64,000 nt of DNA. It comes from Sodiomyces alkalinus F11. Lineage: Eukaryota; Ascomycota; Sordariomycetes; Glomerellales; Plectosphaerellaceae. Of the stretch, positions 13,951-25,492 are shown piece after piece. The position numbers and the translations under genes are program-made. The notes under the pieces were generated by a model, which was given only the letters and a program-made list of their open reading frames with translations, did not search any database and had not been told where the DNA came from. Location of the stretch: contig NW_021167079.1 of assembly GCF_003711515.1 (NCBI RefSeq), positions 237,471 to 301,470 on the forward strand, read 5' to 3'. Each line of letters opens with the position of its first letter. Position 1 is the first letter of the stretch.

Positions 13951-16230
13951 TTTTCGGCTAGCCTTTCGCTCTCGGATATTACCCGTAACCACTAACCCCT
14001 TATTTTATAGTAACGACTTCTTCCTTTTCTTTTTAACTCCCCTAAACGTTTTTAGACCTAATTAGGCTAACCTACTATAGTCTATACGCGTATTAGGTCT
14101 TATCTCCCCTTAGTATCCCCTTTCCCCTTACCCCTCCCTTTTTATATAACCGAATATATAACCCCTTAATATAACTACCTATTAGGCTATTACTCCGGTA
14201 AGAGACTTACTTAAGCGGTATATTCACCCTAAAGCACGCGTAGCCGTTAAATCTCGTACTAGGAACCGTATAGAATACGTCCTTAAGAAAAGTAGATAGG
14301 CTTTTCCCTTAACCGGCCTCCCCTACTATCTATTCGACGTATCTAATAATAACCCTTTTTTCTTCGGGTTCGCTATAAGCGATAATGCTAACTAATAGGC
14401 TATTTAATAGCTTCCAAGAAATATAAAGGGAGAATATTTAGGAGGTAAAGCGGCGAATAATATAACCCCGTTAACTGTATTAGTAAAGATCCGTGGGGAT
14501 AGTATTATATCTGCCCGAATAGCCTTACTTACTATGTAAAGAGTATATAATAATATCTCTAAGAATAAGTAATTAGAAAAGTCTACCCTAAAAGACCTAA
14601 TTAGAGTACTAACTACTAGGCAGATTAGAGATTCTAGACCTAAGGCCTGGATTAATAACGTTAACTCGTAGGGATACGACGGTAAGAAGAGGAAATATAA
14701 CTACCTAGATATTAGTGATAAGGACCTTTTTCGTATCGCGATAAGCCGGCTAATCCCCTTTATATATTATGTTAGAGGTAACCACTTTATTAGCCTAATC
14801 TTAGATTAAGAGACCTGGGTTATATACGTATATAATAGTATATAGTATAATAAAGGAGCTAAGAAGCGTTTATTAGAAAGCATCCGGTGAGCTATAAGTT
14901 AGCTTTAATACGTTAAGTCGCTTAAGGAGGCCGTAGATAGTCTAATCAGAAAGTTCTATATTATCTTTTGTCCTTAGTAGGAAGACGTATATTCGTGTAG
15001 TCTATTCGTTAGTGAATAGATCCGTTATATTATGTAGGAGGGATACTTATTCCCTGCCTTATCCCGACTATACCGCTTATAGGCTAGCCGCTATTATATT
15101 AACGACGTAATTAGCTATATTAGATATAGCTAGTTAAGCTATATAGGCGAACTCTTCGGCTTCGGCTATTAACCTAAGCTAGCTTTCGGGTAATCCACTC
15201 TATCCCCTAACCTAACTCCTACTACTATTACTCTCGTTATAACCCCCTCCTATAATCCGTCTAAAATAACGGGTTTTAAGCCTATTAATAAGAAGTAAAC
15301 GCTTCTTAACCCGCCTAAAGGACTAAGGACACTAAAGACGCCTAACGCGCCTAAGACCCCTTAAATAACTAAATAGAAATCCCCTTCCTATAATTAAGGA
15401 CTAATAGAAGTGCCGACGTTCGATACTAATAATAGCGGCGTATTCCCGGAGCTAGGTTACCTTAAGCTCACCACCCCGAAGTATAAGAAGGTTACTAAGG
15501 GAAGTATATCCCTAACTACCGAACTCGCCCCTATTATAGTACCGCCCGAGTCTCCTAAAGCCTAAGCCCCTACCGGTTCCCCTAATTATAAAAAGACGAA
15601 GCCAGAAAAACAGCCGTAACCCGCCCTAGTTAAGATTAGCTCGGTTACTAGCTATTACACATATATGGGAGAAGATATTATTAACTTTTTTATAAGGATA
15701 GATATATAGAGTAAGTAGGACAAGGACTAAGTATCCTAGGATCGTGGCCTAAAGATATCTTATGGTTTACTATTCTATAGGTTAATCGAGATAAGGAACG
15801 TGCTATTTAGGCTAAGTAACTATAGTTATAAGGACTAAGTCTAGTCGTTTAGTAACCCTTATAGGACCGCTTTATAAGATACCGCCGCTAATAGTAATGA
15901 GTATCTCCCGCTATTACGAGCTATAGAATAAGGAGGATAGCATTATTATAGTGCCGCTATTAAGCAGGAAGTAGATAAGGCTACTACTAATTAAGAGGCT
16001 AAGAAGGCTAGCGAGCCTAACTATATAGTAGGAGGAAGAACCTTACGAAAGCGTAAGTAAAGGTATATATAAAGGATTAGATAAACGACGTCTTAAGTAT
16101 ACGGTTAGTGAAGATAGTAAGAGAATAGTATATAAGGAGGAACTAAAACTAAGAGGATCTCTAATTAAGTATATATGGAGGACGGGGTGATTAAAGGAAT
16201 AAGGGTATACGATAGCTCTTTACTTAGTTT
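13950..16230 (+). pseudogene. Degenerate ORF with Ulp1-like (C48) cysteine protease domain
   Basis: One + strand frame (first codon base equivalent to 14,783) carries a C48/Ulp1 catalytic core. The His codon is at 14,783-14,785 in G-N-H-F-I-S-L-I-L-D. Seventeen residues on, in V-Y-N-S, is an Asn codon preceded by T, as expected if GAT became AAT. The Cys codon is at 14,996-14,998 in V-Y-S-C-S-L-F-V. A TAG lies exactly six codons before the Cys, where the oxyanion-hole Gln is expected. The His-Asp spacing of 17 and Gln-Cys spacing of 6 match Ulp1; His to Cys is 71 residues here against about 66. After the protease a long tail rich in Pro, Lys, Thr and presumed Gln continues to about 16,230. 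One in-frame TGA occurs near 14,888. Ulp1-like domains are known as passengers of several eukaryotic DNA transposons. I do not see a transposase, so the host element is not identified. Confidence 0.65.
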
Positions 16231-16690
16231 ATTTACTTATATCTACTTATTTTTAGAAGTTATCTACGCTACGAGGGCGTAAATAAGATAACTAGGGCTA
16301 TATTATAACCGCGTAGATACGGCTTTAGAATAGTATCGGCAGCCGGTTATATAACCCCCTTTTTTAAGGCTATAGAATCCACCTCCTATATATATATTAA
16401 GGATAGACTCTAGATATCTCTATCGAGGGACTATTATATAATTATTATCCTTTTTTATAATTACTTATTCTATGTTTAAGGTATCTTTCCAGTTTAACCT
16501 ATATTACCCTGATTAGAATAGTGACTACCGATCTACTTCTTCGCTAAAGGTTATAGCGGTGTTAGTCATATTATGGATATATCCCGTGGTTTTGATACAC
16601 TGGCCTCTTTGTCTGATCTTTATCGTGACGATCTGGTGCCACTATGTCTTTATCTGGTTATAGTTAGTATCTATAGGATACCGTTACGAA
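16230..16690. other. Junction region with a low-RIP patch
   Basis: No gene recognised. Most of this stretch is RIPed, but about 16,550-16,680 contains many TG and CA dinucleotides (for example near 16,570-16,665), unlike both flanks. It lies just upstream of the point where the chromovirus RT begins without its gag and protease, so it may be a small separate insertion or a unique sequence at a breakpoint. Confidence 0.4.
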
Positions 16691-19520
16691 AGAATAGATT
16701 AAACCGTCTACTAGTCCGGCTATTACCCCTTATCCACGAAATTTTAGATTAGTTATCTTTAGCATAGTACTATACTAAGCTGGATCTTAAGGCCGTATAC
16801 TATCGGCTACGGATTCGGGAAGGCGATAAGTGAAAAACGGCGTTCCGGACGAAATACGGTTACTACGAGTATCTTATAATACTATTCGGTCTTATAAACG
16901 CCCCCGCGAGCTTCTAGCGCTATATTAACTAGGCACTAACGGGCCTTATTAATATTATATATATAGCCTATCTAGATAATATTCTTATCTGCAGTAAGGA
17001 CCTAGCTACCCACCGCGTACACGTCTATAAGGTCCTTACTAGGCTTAGGTAATAGTCTCGATATACTAACCCTGATAAGTATATGTTTAAGACCCGCGAT
17101 ACTGAGGTCCTCGGTTTTATCTATAGCCTAGATAGGGTATGTATAGACCTATCCCGCGTTAAGGCTATCCGCGACTAGGAGCCCCCTAATAGTATTAAGG
17201 AGATATAGGTCTTCCTAGGCTTTATGGGTTTTTATAGGCGGTTTATTAAGAACTACTCTAAGGTCGCCGCCCCTCTCACGGATTATTTAAAAAGGGGGTA
17301 TATTAGGGTCCTTATACTTTTCCCCGAGGCCTAGGCCGTGTTCGAGGAAATAAAGCTATTATTTTAGAAGGCACCGGGCTTATAGTATTTTAACCCTGCT
17401 CTGCTAATACGTATTAAGCTAGATACTACCGCTTTTGCTATTAGCGCTATTATTAGCTAACTCGACGATAGCTTATAGCGCCCTATAGCATTCATATCCC
17501 GTAAACTACGTAGGGCTAAGCTTAATTATAGCACGCCCGATTCTAAGCTTATAGCTATTATCGAGTCTTTTTGGACGTGGTGCCACTATATAGCCCATAG
17601 TCAGAGCCCTATAGTAGTCCTGATAGACTACCTAAACTATTACCACCTATTAGATAAGCCGAAGACTAAGGGGTAGCACGCCCGCTAGCTTAAAGAATTA
17701 GTACTATTTGATTTTAAGATTTAGTACCGCCCGGGGACGTTAAACCCCGCAGATAGGTTATTAAGGAAGCCCTAATATACGCCCTATAAGCGTGCTCTAG
17801 TTACTAACCGGGCTAAGGCGGTAGAGTCTTTTTCGAAGCGTTGTATTATAGGGTATATCAGGAACCAGGGTAATTCGCGTAATAGCCCCCGTTCTGATTT
17901 TCCCGCTACTCCTATTTTACTAAGGAAGGTGGTTAAGACGTAAGCGGATAACCTTTTCTCAGAACCTATATCGAGGCATTTTGTTTTAGGCCTTATCGGG
18001 AACTAGCGTGGTTCCTGTAATCCCCTAGATTCTAACCCTGTTTTTCCCGCTCTTAATTTCTCTACCTTACTATAAGAGGTAGTAAACGCGTAAGCGGACG
18101 ATCCTTTTTATACTAGGTAGCGTAAGGCCCACGATAACGATACCACGTACGGATATGAGTCTAGGAGTAGTAGCATCCTTCGGTTTAAGAATCGCGCTTT
18201 TATACTAGACTACTCTGGCCTCCGTTAAAAGGTTACATAGTGTTTCTATAATAGACCCAGCGTAGGCCACTATAGGGTTATAAGAACTATTAAGAGGATT
18301 TCGGATTTGTAGTTTTAGAACTATCTCCCACGGGATATACGTTAATTTATACCCACATACGGCGTATGTTAACGGACTAAGCCGCGGTATTATAAGCCTT
18401 ATAACGAGCTAGCGAGTCTCCTAATACCCTAGCGCCCCTTTATAGGGATATCTATTAACTATATCACGGGCCTACCACCGGTTTATAGCGCGACTATAGA
18501 TAGAAAACGGGATACTATACTTATAGTAGTATACCGCCTAGTAAAGTACTTGATTTATATCTCCTCCAGTAATAGTCTAATAGCAGAAAGACTTACTAAG
18601 TCTTTATAGTATCACGTCTTTCGCACTTTCGGCCTATCCGATAGTATTATATCTAATCACAGGGTATTATTTACGAGTCCTTTTTAGGTAGCGTTATATC
18701 GGTGCCTCGGCACTATATAATGCCTATCCATAACGTAGTACCTGTAAACGGATAGATAGATAGAGTGATAGAATTAGAACCTTAAGTATTACCTCCGCGT
18801 ATTCTACTGCTAGGAATAGGATAACTAGATTAACCGGCTACTATTAGTAGAATTCACCTATAATATAGCGCGGTATTCTACGATACGTTATACTCCCGCC
18901 GATACGTTAATAGGTTATAACCTTTAAGGCCCTAATAAGGTATAGCTTCTAAGGGCAGGCAAGGTCCGCGCCGCTAAAGCCGAGGCCTAAGCGGAATACC
19001 TTATAGCCTAACGCCGATCTATCTCGGACCTTATTAAGAGGGCGCAGGCCTCCTACGACCGGTATTATAATAACGGCCGTGTCTAGCGCTCCTTTAAGGT
19101 GGATTAGTATATCTTACTATCCACGAAGAATATCCGATAGAAAGGACTATCGAAAAAGCTTAGTAATCAGTTTATCGGGCTATATAAGGTGACTAAAATC
19201 GTCGGCACGTATAGCCTAGCCTACAAATTAGAACTGCTAAAAGGTATAAGGATTTATAACGTCTTCCCGGTTTCCCTGCTATAACTATAAAGGTCCCGCG
19301 ATAGGTTATAACCGGAGCTACCCGTGGTTAACGTTAAACTAGAGTCGGAGAAGTACGAACTCGAAGCTATCCTAGACTACCGATGTCAGGGTAAGCGGCG
19401 TTAGTACCTAATTAAATAGGCCGGCTATAGCGATAAAGAAAATACCTAGCAGCCAAAGCGAAATATCTACGATAAACTCGTCGACGCCTACTTTAAGGCG
19501 AAACTCACTAGGAACTATAT
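16690..19520 (+). pseudogene. Element B pol remnant: RT, RNase H, integrase, chromodomain
   Basis: RT is clear from about 16,725 (KLDLKAVYYRLRI, then AFRTKYGYYEYLIIPFGL-like). The catalytic box near 16,969-16,980 reads Y-L-D-N where YLDD is expected. RNase H spans 17,330-17,760 and the integrase core about 18,420-18,800. At 19,351-19,480 there is a chromodomain: YELEAILDYRCQGKRR, then YLIK, A-G-Y-S and E-N-T, with TAG codons where Trp or Gln should be. In chromoviruses this C-terminal domain steers integration toward methylated-histone chromatin. Stops are almost only TAA/TAG. Confidence 0.85.
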
Positions 19521-20092
19521 AGGTTCGTATACTATACCTAGAGGGGACCTTATGAAAATAACGTAAAGGCGTTATGCTTATCCCTTCCTCCTTACGAATA
19601 ATAAGATCTACCGGGAACTAAATAGGTTTATATACTATCCCCGTAGGGGACCTAATAGAGATAAAGGCCTACGTATCGACTATATTAACTAAGAAAACCT
19701 TTTAGTAGGCCGTGGAGATAAATTCTTAGGCAAGGACCCCCCTTAACCTAGACGGGGACTATATAGGCGTTATCGCCTTATTCACTATTTTCTTCTTTTT
19801 GCGTGTTCTGCTCTTAACCTCTGCCCTTCCTTTTAAGCGCTCTGCTCTTAACCTCTATTCCTACTCCCTGGGTATAATAGCTTATCGCCTCGAACTTTAC
19901 TCTTCCCTCTACCTCTCCCTTAATTAACTATCATAATAAAGACACGATTATATTATAATAGAAGTATAGTTAGAACTATTAGGATCATAATAGGAATACC
20001 CTAAAGTTAGTTAAGTAAACAAAGGAAAAACCTAACTCGAAGGCTAGTAAAAGACCTAAAGAAAAATAACCGTTCCTTTATATATACTATAA

Positions 20093-21590
20093 TCACGCCC
20101 CCGACAGGACGTCCTTAAACCCTACTAACTCCTTATCTAGAGGGGTAGGCTCGCGCCTAATCGCCTCGCCGTTATCCTCTATATATACCTGGCCCTGCCC
20201 CGCGGTAATAGCCGTTACCCCCTCTTATCCACCACCCGCGGATAGCGTTAAAGGGCTATAAAAAGACAGAGGCGTCTTCGCCTTCTACTATTTCTTCTTT
20301 TTCTTCCCTACTAAAGGTATCAAGGGCGTTAAAGCCTTCTTCTCTTTACCCTTCTTTACTAATAAGATCGGCACTATATCGTTATCGTCGGGCACTTTAT
20401 AGGGGTCTAGCGGACCTTACCGACCTTACGGTATCGTGAGTCCTAATAGCGAGCCTTAAGGTTATATGAGGCTATTATCACTAAACACGTTATTACCTGT
20501 AAAGCTAACCCCTGCGGGGGCTAAGGCAGACCCTAAGGGTGCAGGTATACCACCTTCTATAGCCTAAGCCTAGGCTAGATTAAGAGTAGCTATCTACTCG
20601 AAAGTAGTAGCTGTATATTCCTAGGCCGTGAGGTCATGCTAATATAATACTAGGCGTTACTACTTAATATTAAGCCGCTACTACTCAACGGCAAGGCGTT
20701 ACTATTATAGCCCGATAAATTACTTAAGGAGCGACTCTATACTATTAAGCCTTTTATAGATATCCTCCGCCGTTTTCTAGCGGGTATCGGTAACTTCCTT
20801 AGCGTAATGCCAAGTAGCTATAGCTTCCGTGGTAGCCGACCCGTTAACCTCTAGCGCCGCCTAACCCAGAGCCTCTTTAAGGATAACCTAGTATCGAACT
20901 ACTATAGCCTAGTATAGGTGTTATATAGGATTAGTAAGGGTACTATATAGGGTTAACGAAGGGATATAGTTAGTAATACTTATATAACGACTCTTATTTA
21001 GGCCACTTTTCTTAATAGCGATAACTAAAACCTTCTATAGCTACTTAGTAGCGTTCTTACCGGTAATAGGGAGCTATTATAGGCGTGAGAAGAATAGGCC
21101 CACGGAGTAGTCTATAAAGAGAGGGGCTATAAGGATTAAAGATAATACAGATATATAACTTACCACGCGGTATTTAAGGCTATTATACTTAGAGTAGTAG
21201 TGGCACTTATTCGTCCGTCGACTATTATCGGCGTATCGGTATATCTTGGCCTTAATAGTATACGTGTTCTCCTTAAAGTTAATCGTTACTAACTTACCGT
21301 ATAACGTATATAGGGGGCCCTTAGATCCCCGCCTATACCGATATCCACCACCCTTTAGCGGGGAGCGGCCGATAATATCGTAATTAACGATAACGTAGCC
21401 GTAGTAAGAGTAGGAGGCTCTAGCGTAGCTAGACCGATAACCTATAACGAGCCAGGCTATATAGCCGACTACGGGATAGACTACCTAGCGGACTCTAAGG
21501 ATAACGCCGTAGCCGTGGTCTTAAGCCTCTTCGAGGCTCGCGTTATACTCGTGGGAGTAACGGCGCGCGTATTATTATCTTCCTAGGAAG
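20093..21590 (-). pseudogene. Antisense ORF downstream of chromovirus integrase (about 500 codons)
   Basis: The minus strand from about 21,590 down to a TGA at 20,093-20,095 reads as one frame interrupted only by TAA/TAG. Many of these fall in clusters that would be Gln runs, for example near 20,700. The product is unrecognised. Visible features: a K-C-H-Y-Y-S-K-Y-N-S-L-K-Y segment with an intact Cys at 21,203-21,205, which becomes CX2CX7C if two Tyr codons were Cys; a hydrophobic segment after it (LSLILIAPLFI); a Gln-rich stretch that could be helical; a glycine- and proline-rich part; and a basic patch KKGKEKKA followed by K-K-K-K-K near the end. It lies tail-to-tail with pol and before the polypurine tract, so it seems to belong to element B. 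The start is not defined. RIP can inflate hydrophobicity, so the membrane reading is doubtful. Confidence 0.5.
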
Positions 21591-21757
21591 GTATAGTAAT
21601 TATACTAGATATATGGTTAGCTAGAGTTATAGACTAAAGACGTATGGAAATACGTATAAAATGGTAGTTATTTAACTGTTTAAGACTGGAACGTATTAGT
21701 ATACGATATTATAGATTAGGCGGAACTCACTGAAAAAGAGTAGTATAATCGGGCAAA

Positions 21758-21800
21758 ATTAATTATAGAAGAGGAAGAAAAGAACAGGAAAAGAGAATAA
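21758..21800 (+). other. Polypurine tract of element B
   Basis: An almost pure A/G run ends at about 21,797, just before a TAATGG. Its orientation agrees with the + strand pol of element B, and its position after the antisense ORF supports that ORF being internal to the element. Confidence 0.45.
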
Positions 21801-22620
21801 TGGTAAGATTATAAGATATCCCCCTTAATAGTAGTTACACGGGCACCTATTTTTAGTATAAAGAAAGAAGCTATAAATTCACGGAAAAAGTAACGTTAGG
21901 TCTTATATAACACCACGAGAAGGAGTGTTTATAGATGGATTAAAGGGATAACCTAGGGGGATAAAGGGACGAATTTAATGACTCGGGAAGGAACTAGCCT
22001 AAACCCTATTAGGGTCCTAGATAGGATATTAGCTTTTTAGTCTCGGGTTAAGGATAGATTAAAGGGAGAGAGTATGGACCCGGGTTAGAGCCACGGCTAA
22101 GAAGGCTCTATATAGAAACCCGGCGGGAACCTATTAGGGTCCTATTATAGAAGGCTCTAATTCGGGGTATCGGGGGATTTAGGGACGGACTCGGAGACTG
22201 GGTTTCGGAAGAGCCGAGAGACCGGAACGGATTAGGCGCTTCGAAGAATAGGAGTATCCGGGGGAGGTCGCTATATCAGGTACCTATAACAGTGGTCATA
22301 ATAGGCCCCTAGTATATACCTATAGGGGCCCAGGTACACCTAGTCTAAGACCTTCGAGGCTAAACAAAGCAAGTTATTATATAGCAAATTGAATAGTCCC
22401 TTAAAGTAAATAAGGCGGCCCTTGAGGAAGTAAATAAGCAGTCCTCGAGGAGTAAAGCGTAGTCTTAAGGAGTGAGGAAGCCTCCCCTTTTAAGAGGGAG
22501 GCCAGCGATTAATCTAATTCTTTACTCCCCCCCACGTTCTAATCCTATTAAAATTATATCTGGTTCCTTGCTTAACCCTACCTTTTCACTCTTTACGACT
22601 ACCTATTTAACACTCTAGAG
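21800..22620. other. Possible LTR and leader sequence between element B and copia 1
   Basis: No gene seen. The left half is purine-rich and may be the 3' LTR of element B. From about 22,300 the sequence may be the LTR or leader of the copia element whose gag follows. I found no matching copy of either part elsewhere in the window, so these assignments stay open. Confidence 0.35.
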
Positions 22621-24929
22621 TAAGCACTATAAAGCTATAGCCATTAATAACGAAGTCTAGGAATATCTACGCCCTAATAATCTCTTTCCCCCTCCTTAAA
22701 AGCCTATTTTACCCACCTACGCTACCTTCCAGCCGACGCATATAACCCTATAAGCAGAAGCTATACCCTTATAGTGGTTAGATCTGATACCTACTAGGCA
22801 GAAAGCCTACGACTCGGCGATATAACGCTAGAAGATATAGAGGAATAACTACGCTAGGTATATAAAGGGTATTAGAGCCGTTTTAAGCTAGTAGACTAAT
22901 ACTATCGATAATAGCCGTAAGCTACTACTATGTAATCTAACGCCTAACAAGGTATTTAAAGCTGTGCGACACGATACTGCTCTTTATATAACCACCCGCC
23001 GTGTTAATACGTATAAAGACTATAACGAATACGTCCGCGTAGCACTAATATCCCTAAAAAAGCTATAAGAGTGGTTATCTAGATAGTAGGAGCTATTAGT
23101 ACGCTTTAAAGAGGTCTAATCAAGGCCTGTAAAGTATATCTGGATAGCAGACTTCTTTAAAGGTATACGTTTAATTGCTAGTCGTGATTAGACTAAAGCC
23201 TAAGAAGGGTAGCCGTGGGAAGAATAAAGCTAAGAATCCCTCTACCGCTAGATCTATAGCTACACCTTCTACTACTTTAGCTAACTATTCCTCTTCTAAA
23301 CGCTACTAATCTATACTATAGAGAGGATAGATATACCGTGTATACGCATTACCTAGCCATAATATTAACGCCTGCTTCTATCTATTCCCGGATACGTTAT
23401 ATAACCACTAAACGCCCTTTAAGAGTACTAAAATAACCGTTTAACGGATGCTTAAATACAACCCTGTATTACGGTTGGAAGTAGAAGAACTACACGCCGT
23501 AAAGAAGATAAAGAAGGATGCTAGCCAGGACTCTATGTAACTTAAAGAGGCGTGACTCGACTATAGTAGCGTCCGTAGTATCTGTAGCGGCGTCTCCTAC
23601 GCCGCTAGCTTTATAGTAGGAACCGCTACTACTAATTACCCTCTTTAAGCCTCTACTATCCTCGATTCCGGTGCTATAATATATATTTTTAACGACTTTT
23701 CCCGCTTTTCTGAATTTACACCCACTACGCAGAGGGACTGCGTAATCGTAGGCAGCTTATCGCTACCTATTAAAGGTTACGGTAACGTGACCGTGAGATT
23801 AAACGGACTAATAGGAGGCCTCGATTTCAGACTATTAAACGTCGTATACTATAAAGATTTTGCCTATAATGTAATTCTAAACTAACAGTTATAACTACGA
23901 GGATACTAGTAGGATCAGAAGCCACTAAATAACTACCTTTAACATGCCGATAGATCTATACTATGCCAGCTAAGTCACCACTTCGATTAAACAGTTATTA
24001 AATACATGCTCTCTAACCAATCTACGGCTGCTTTTCTAGGCTCTTCTTCCACCCGAAAAGCCATTCACAAATCAACGATACATTATCCAAGCACTACAGA
24101 GGGTATCTTATAGTCTCTACGATTAGGGCACGCTAGCCCTAAACCGCTTAGACACCTAGAAGAGTAGACGTAGGGGGTTAAAATAAAGGGACTAATAACC
24201 ATCAACTATATGGTCTATAAGCTTATAAAGATTAAACGGTATATTAGTAGGCACCCTCGTACCGTACCTATTTCCGTAGGGGAGTGGTAAGCGATTAATT
24301 TCACGGATTTTAACCGAATATCCGATAGGGACTCGCGGTTTATATTTTTCACCGACTATTATAGTAGCTTTACGGCTACCTATATTATAAAGAGTAAGCT
24401 AGGAATAGATATCCTCGTACTAATTAAGGAATTCCTCGCCTAGGTGGACTGATAATTAGACTGTAAGGTACGCGTTTTCGAATCTAATAATAAGCTAACT
24501 TGATCCCACGATATAACCTAATTCCAAAGTAAAGAGGGTATCCTTTTAGAGGTATCTACCACCGATACTTAAGCGTAGAATAAGGGTGCCGAACGCGCTA
24601 CTACTATAGTTATTTTGAAGGGTCGTACAATAAATATCTATGTAAAACTACCGCCGTTTACATAGCCTAAGGCTATTCCTATAGCCGTATACATCTATAA
24701 CTATACGCCACGAAGGTAGTAAAAGGATTAGAAAACGCCGTATAAGGTCCTCTTTAAAAGGAAGTCGATTTTATTTTACCTTTAAACCTATAGCTATAAA
24801 GCGTATGCGATAATAAAGGACGCCTATAAAGGCGCTAATAAGCTATTAAATTATATCGCTCCTCGCGTCTATATCGGCTACCTTATCGGATACGATCCCA
24901 CTAATATCTTCCGTATCTAGGTGCTAGGC
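22620..24929 (+). pseudogene. Copia 1 gag, protease and integrase part
   Basis: A knuckle at about 23,336-23,378 reads Y-R-V-Y-A-L-P-S-H-N-I-N-A-C, which is CX2CX4HX4C when the two Tyr are read as RIPed Cys. The protease is at about 23,665 (S-I-L-D-S-G-A, catalytic triplet intact). The pre-integrase H/C region follows at about 24,125 (LRLGHASPKPLRHL), then the integrase core at about 24,290-24,480 (FFTDYYSSF). The frame is cut at 24,929 by element Z. Gag would bind RNA, and protease and integrase mature and insert the element. Confidence 0.8.
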
Positions 24930-25384
24930 TATTACGACGGCTTCCGGTCCTTTATAGTATAGCGGATGATAGGGGACTGGCGTCGAGGTTTTAGTTTAAA
25001 ATGAGAAGAGGATATTAACTAAAGAGTAGTAACTATCGTTCGTGGTGGTCTAGTCGTAGTTGCGTCGTAAAGACTAGGCGTCTTCTTTATAAGGTAGGTT
25101 TAAGCGTAGAATAGTAATCTAGGTGAAGACTTAGATTAATCGATATCTTATTCTCTAGTAGAAGCAAGACCTAGGATACTAAGGTATATATAGTGTGTTG
25201 TTTACTCTTACTCACCAGGCCCTTAGTGATCACTCCCTATATTATTCTAAAGTATCCTTTCCCTGTATCACGTAGCCTAACACGTGACTCCTTCCTAAGT
25301 CATCTTCTGGTTATATCTTAGTGCGGCGTCACGTACTAGGGCATCCTTCCTGCATACTATGTGTTAGGCCCGTTAGTCGTAATA
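24930..25384 (-). repeat. Element Z 3' LTR (left copy)
   Basis: 455 bp, directly repeated at 31,204-31,669. It begins TATTACGAC and ends GTCGTAATA, both RIPed forms of the expected TG...CA ends. It differs from the other copy by scattered transitions and lacks an 11-bp segment present there. Since pol is on the minus strand, this is the 3' LTR. Confidence 0.92.
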
Positions 25385-25385
25385 T

Positions 25386-25402
25386 TACCTCCCCTCTTCT
25401 AA
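25386..25402 (-). other. Element Z polypurine tract
   Basis: Immediately inside the left LTR the minus strand reads AGAAGAGGGGAGGTAA, a polypurine primer for second-strand synthesis. Its orientation independently fixes the element on the minus strand. Confidence 0.75.
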
Positions 25403-25492
25403 GCGCTATCCTAGCGGTCGTATAAGTAGGCCGACTATACCAGGTTCGTCGTTTCCCTTATTTTTTCTTCTTTTCTTTTATAGCTAACTATT

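Larger units (their letters stand above)
16690..22290 (+). mobile_element. 5'-truncated chromovirus (Ty3/gypsy with chromodomain; element B)
   Basis: Starts abruptly inside RT and continues through RNase H, integrase and chromodomain on the + strand. An antisense ORF (20,093-21,590) follows, then a polypurine run at about 21,760-21,800 that would be the primer for + strand synthesis next to a 3' LTR. The sequence from there to about 22,290, ending ...TATAACA, may be that LTR; with no second LTR in the window this cannot be confirmed. Gag, protease and the 5' LTR are missing. Confidence 0.65.

Noticed and set aside
21060..21180. Membrane protein or envelope reading of the element B antisense ORF
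   Set aside because: RIP raises Ile and Tyr and can create apparent hydrophobic stretches. No signal peptide or cleavage site is seen.
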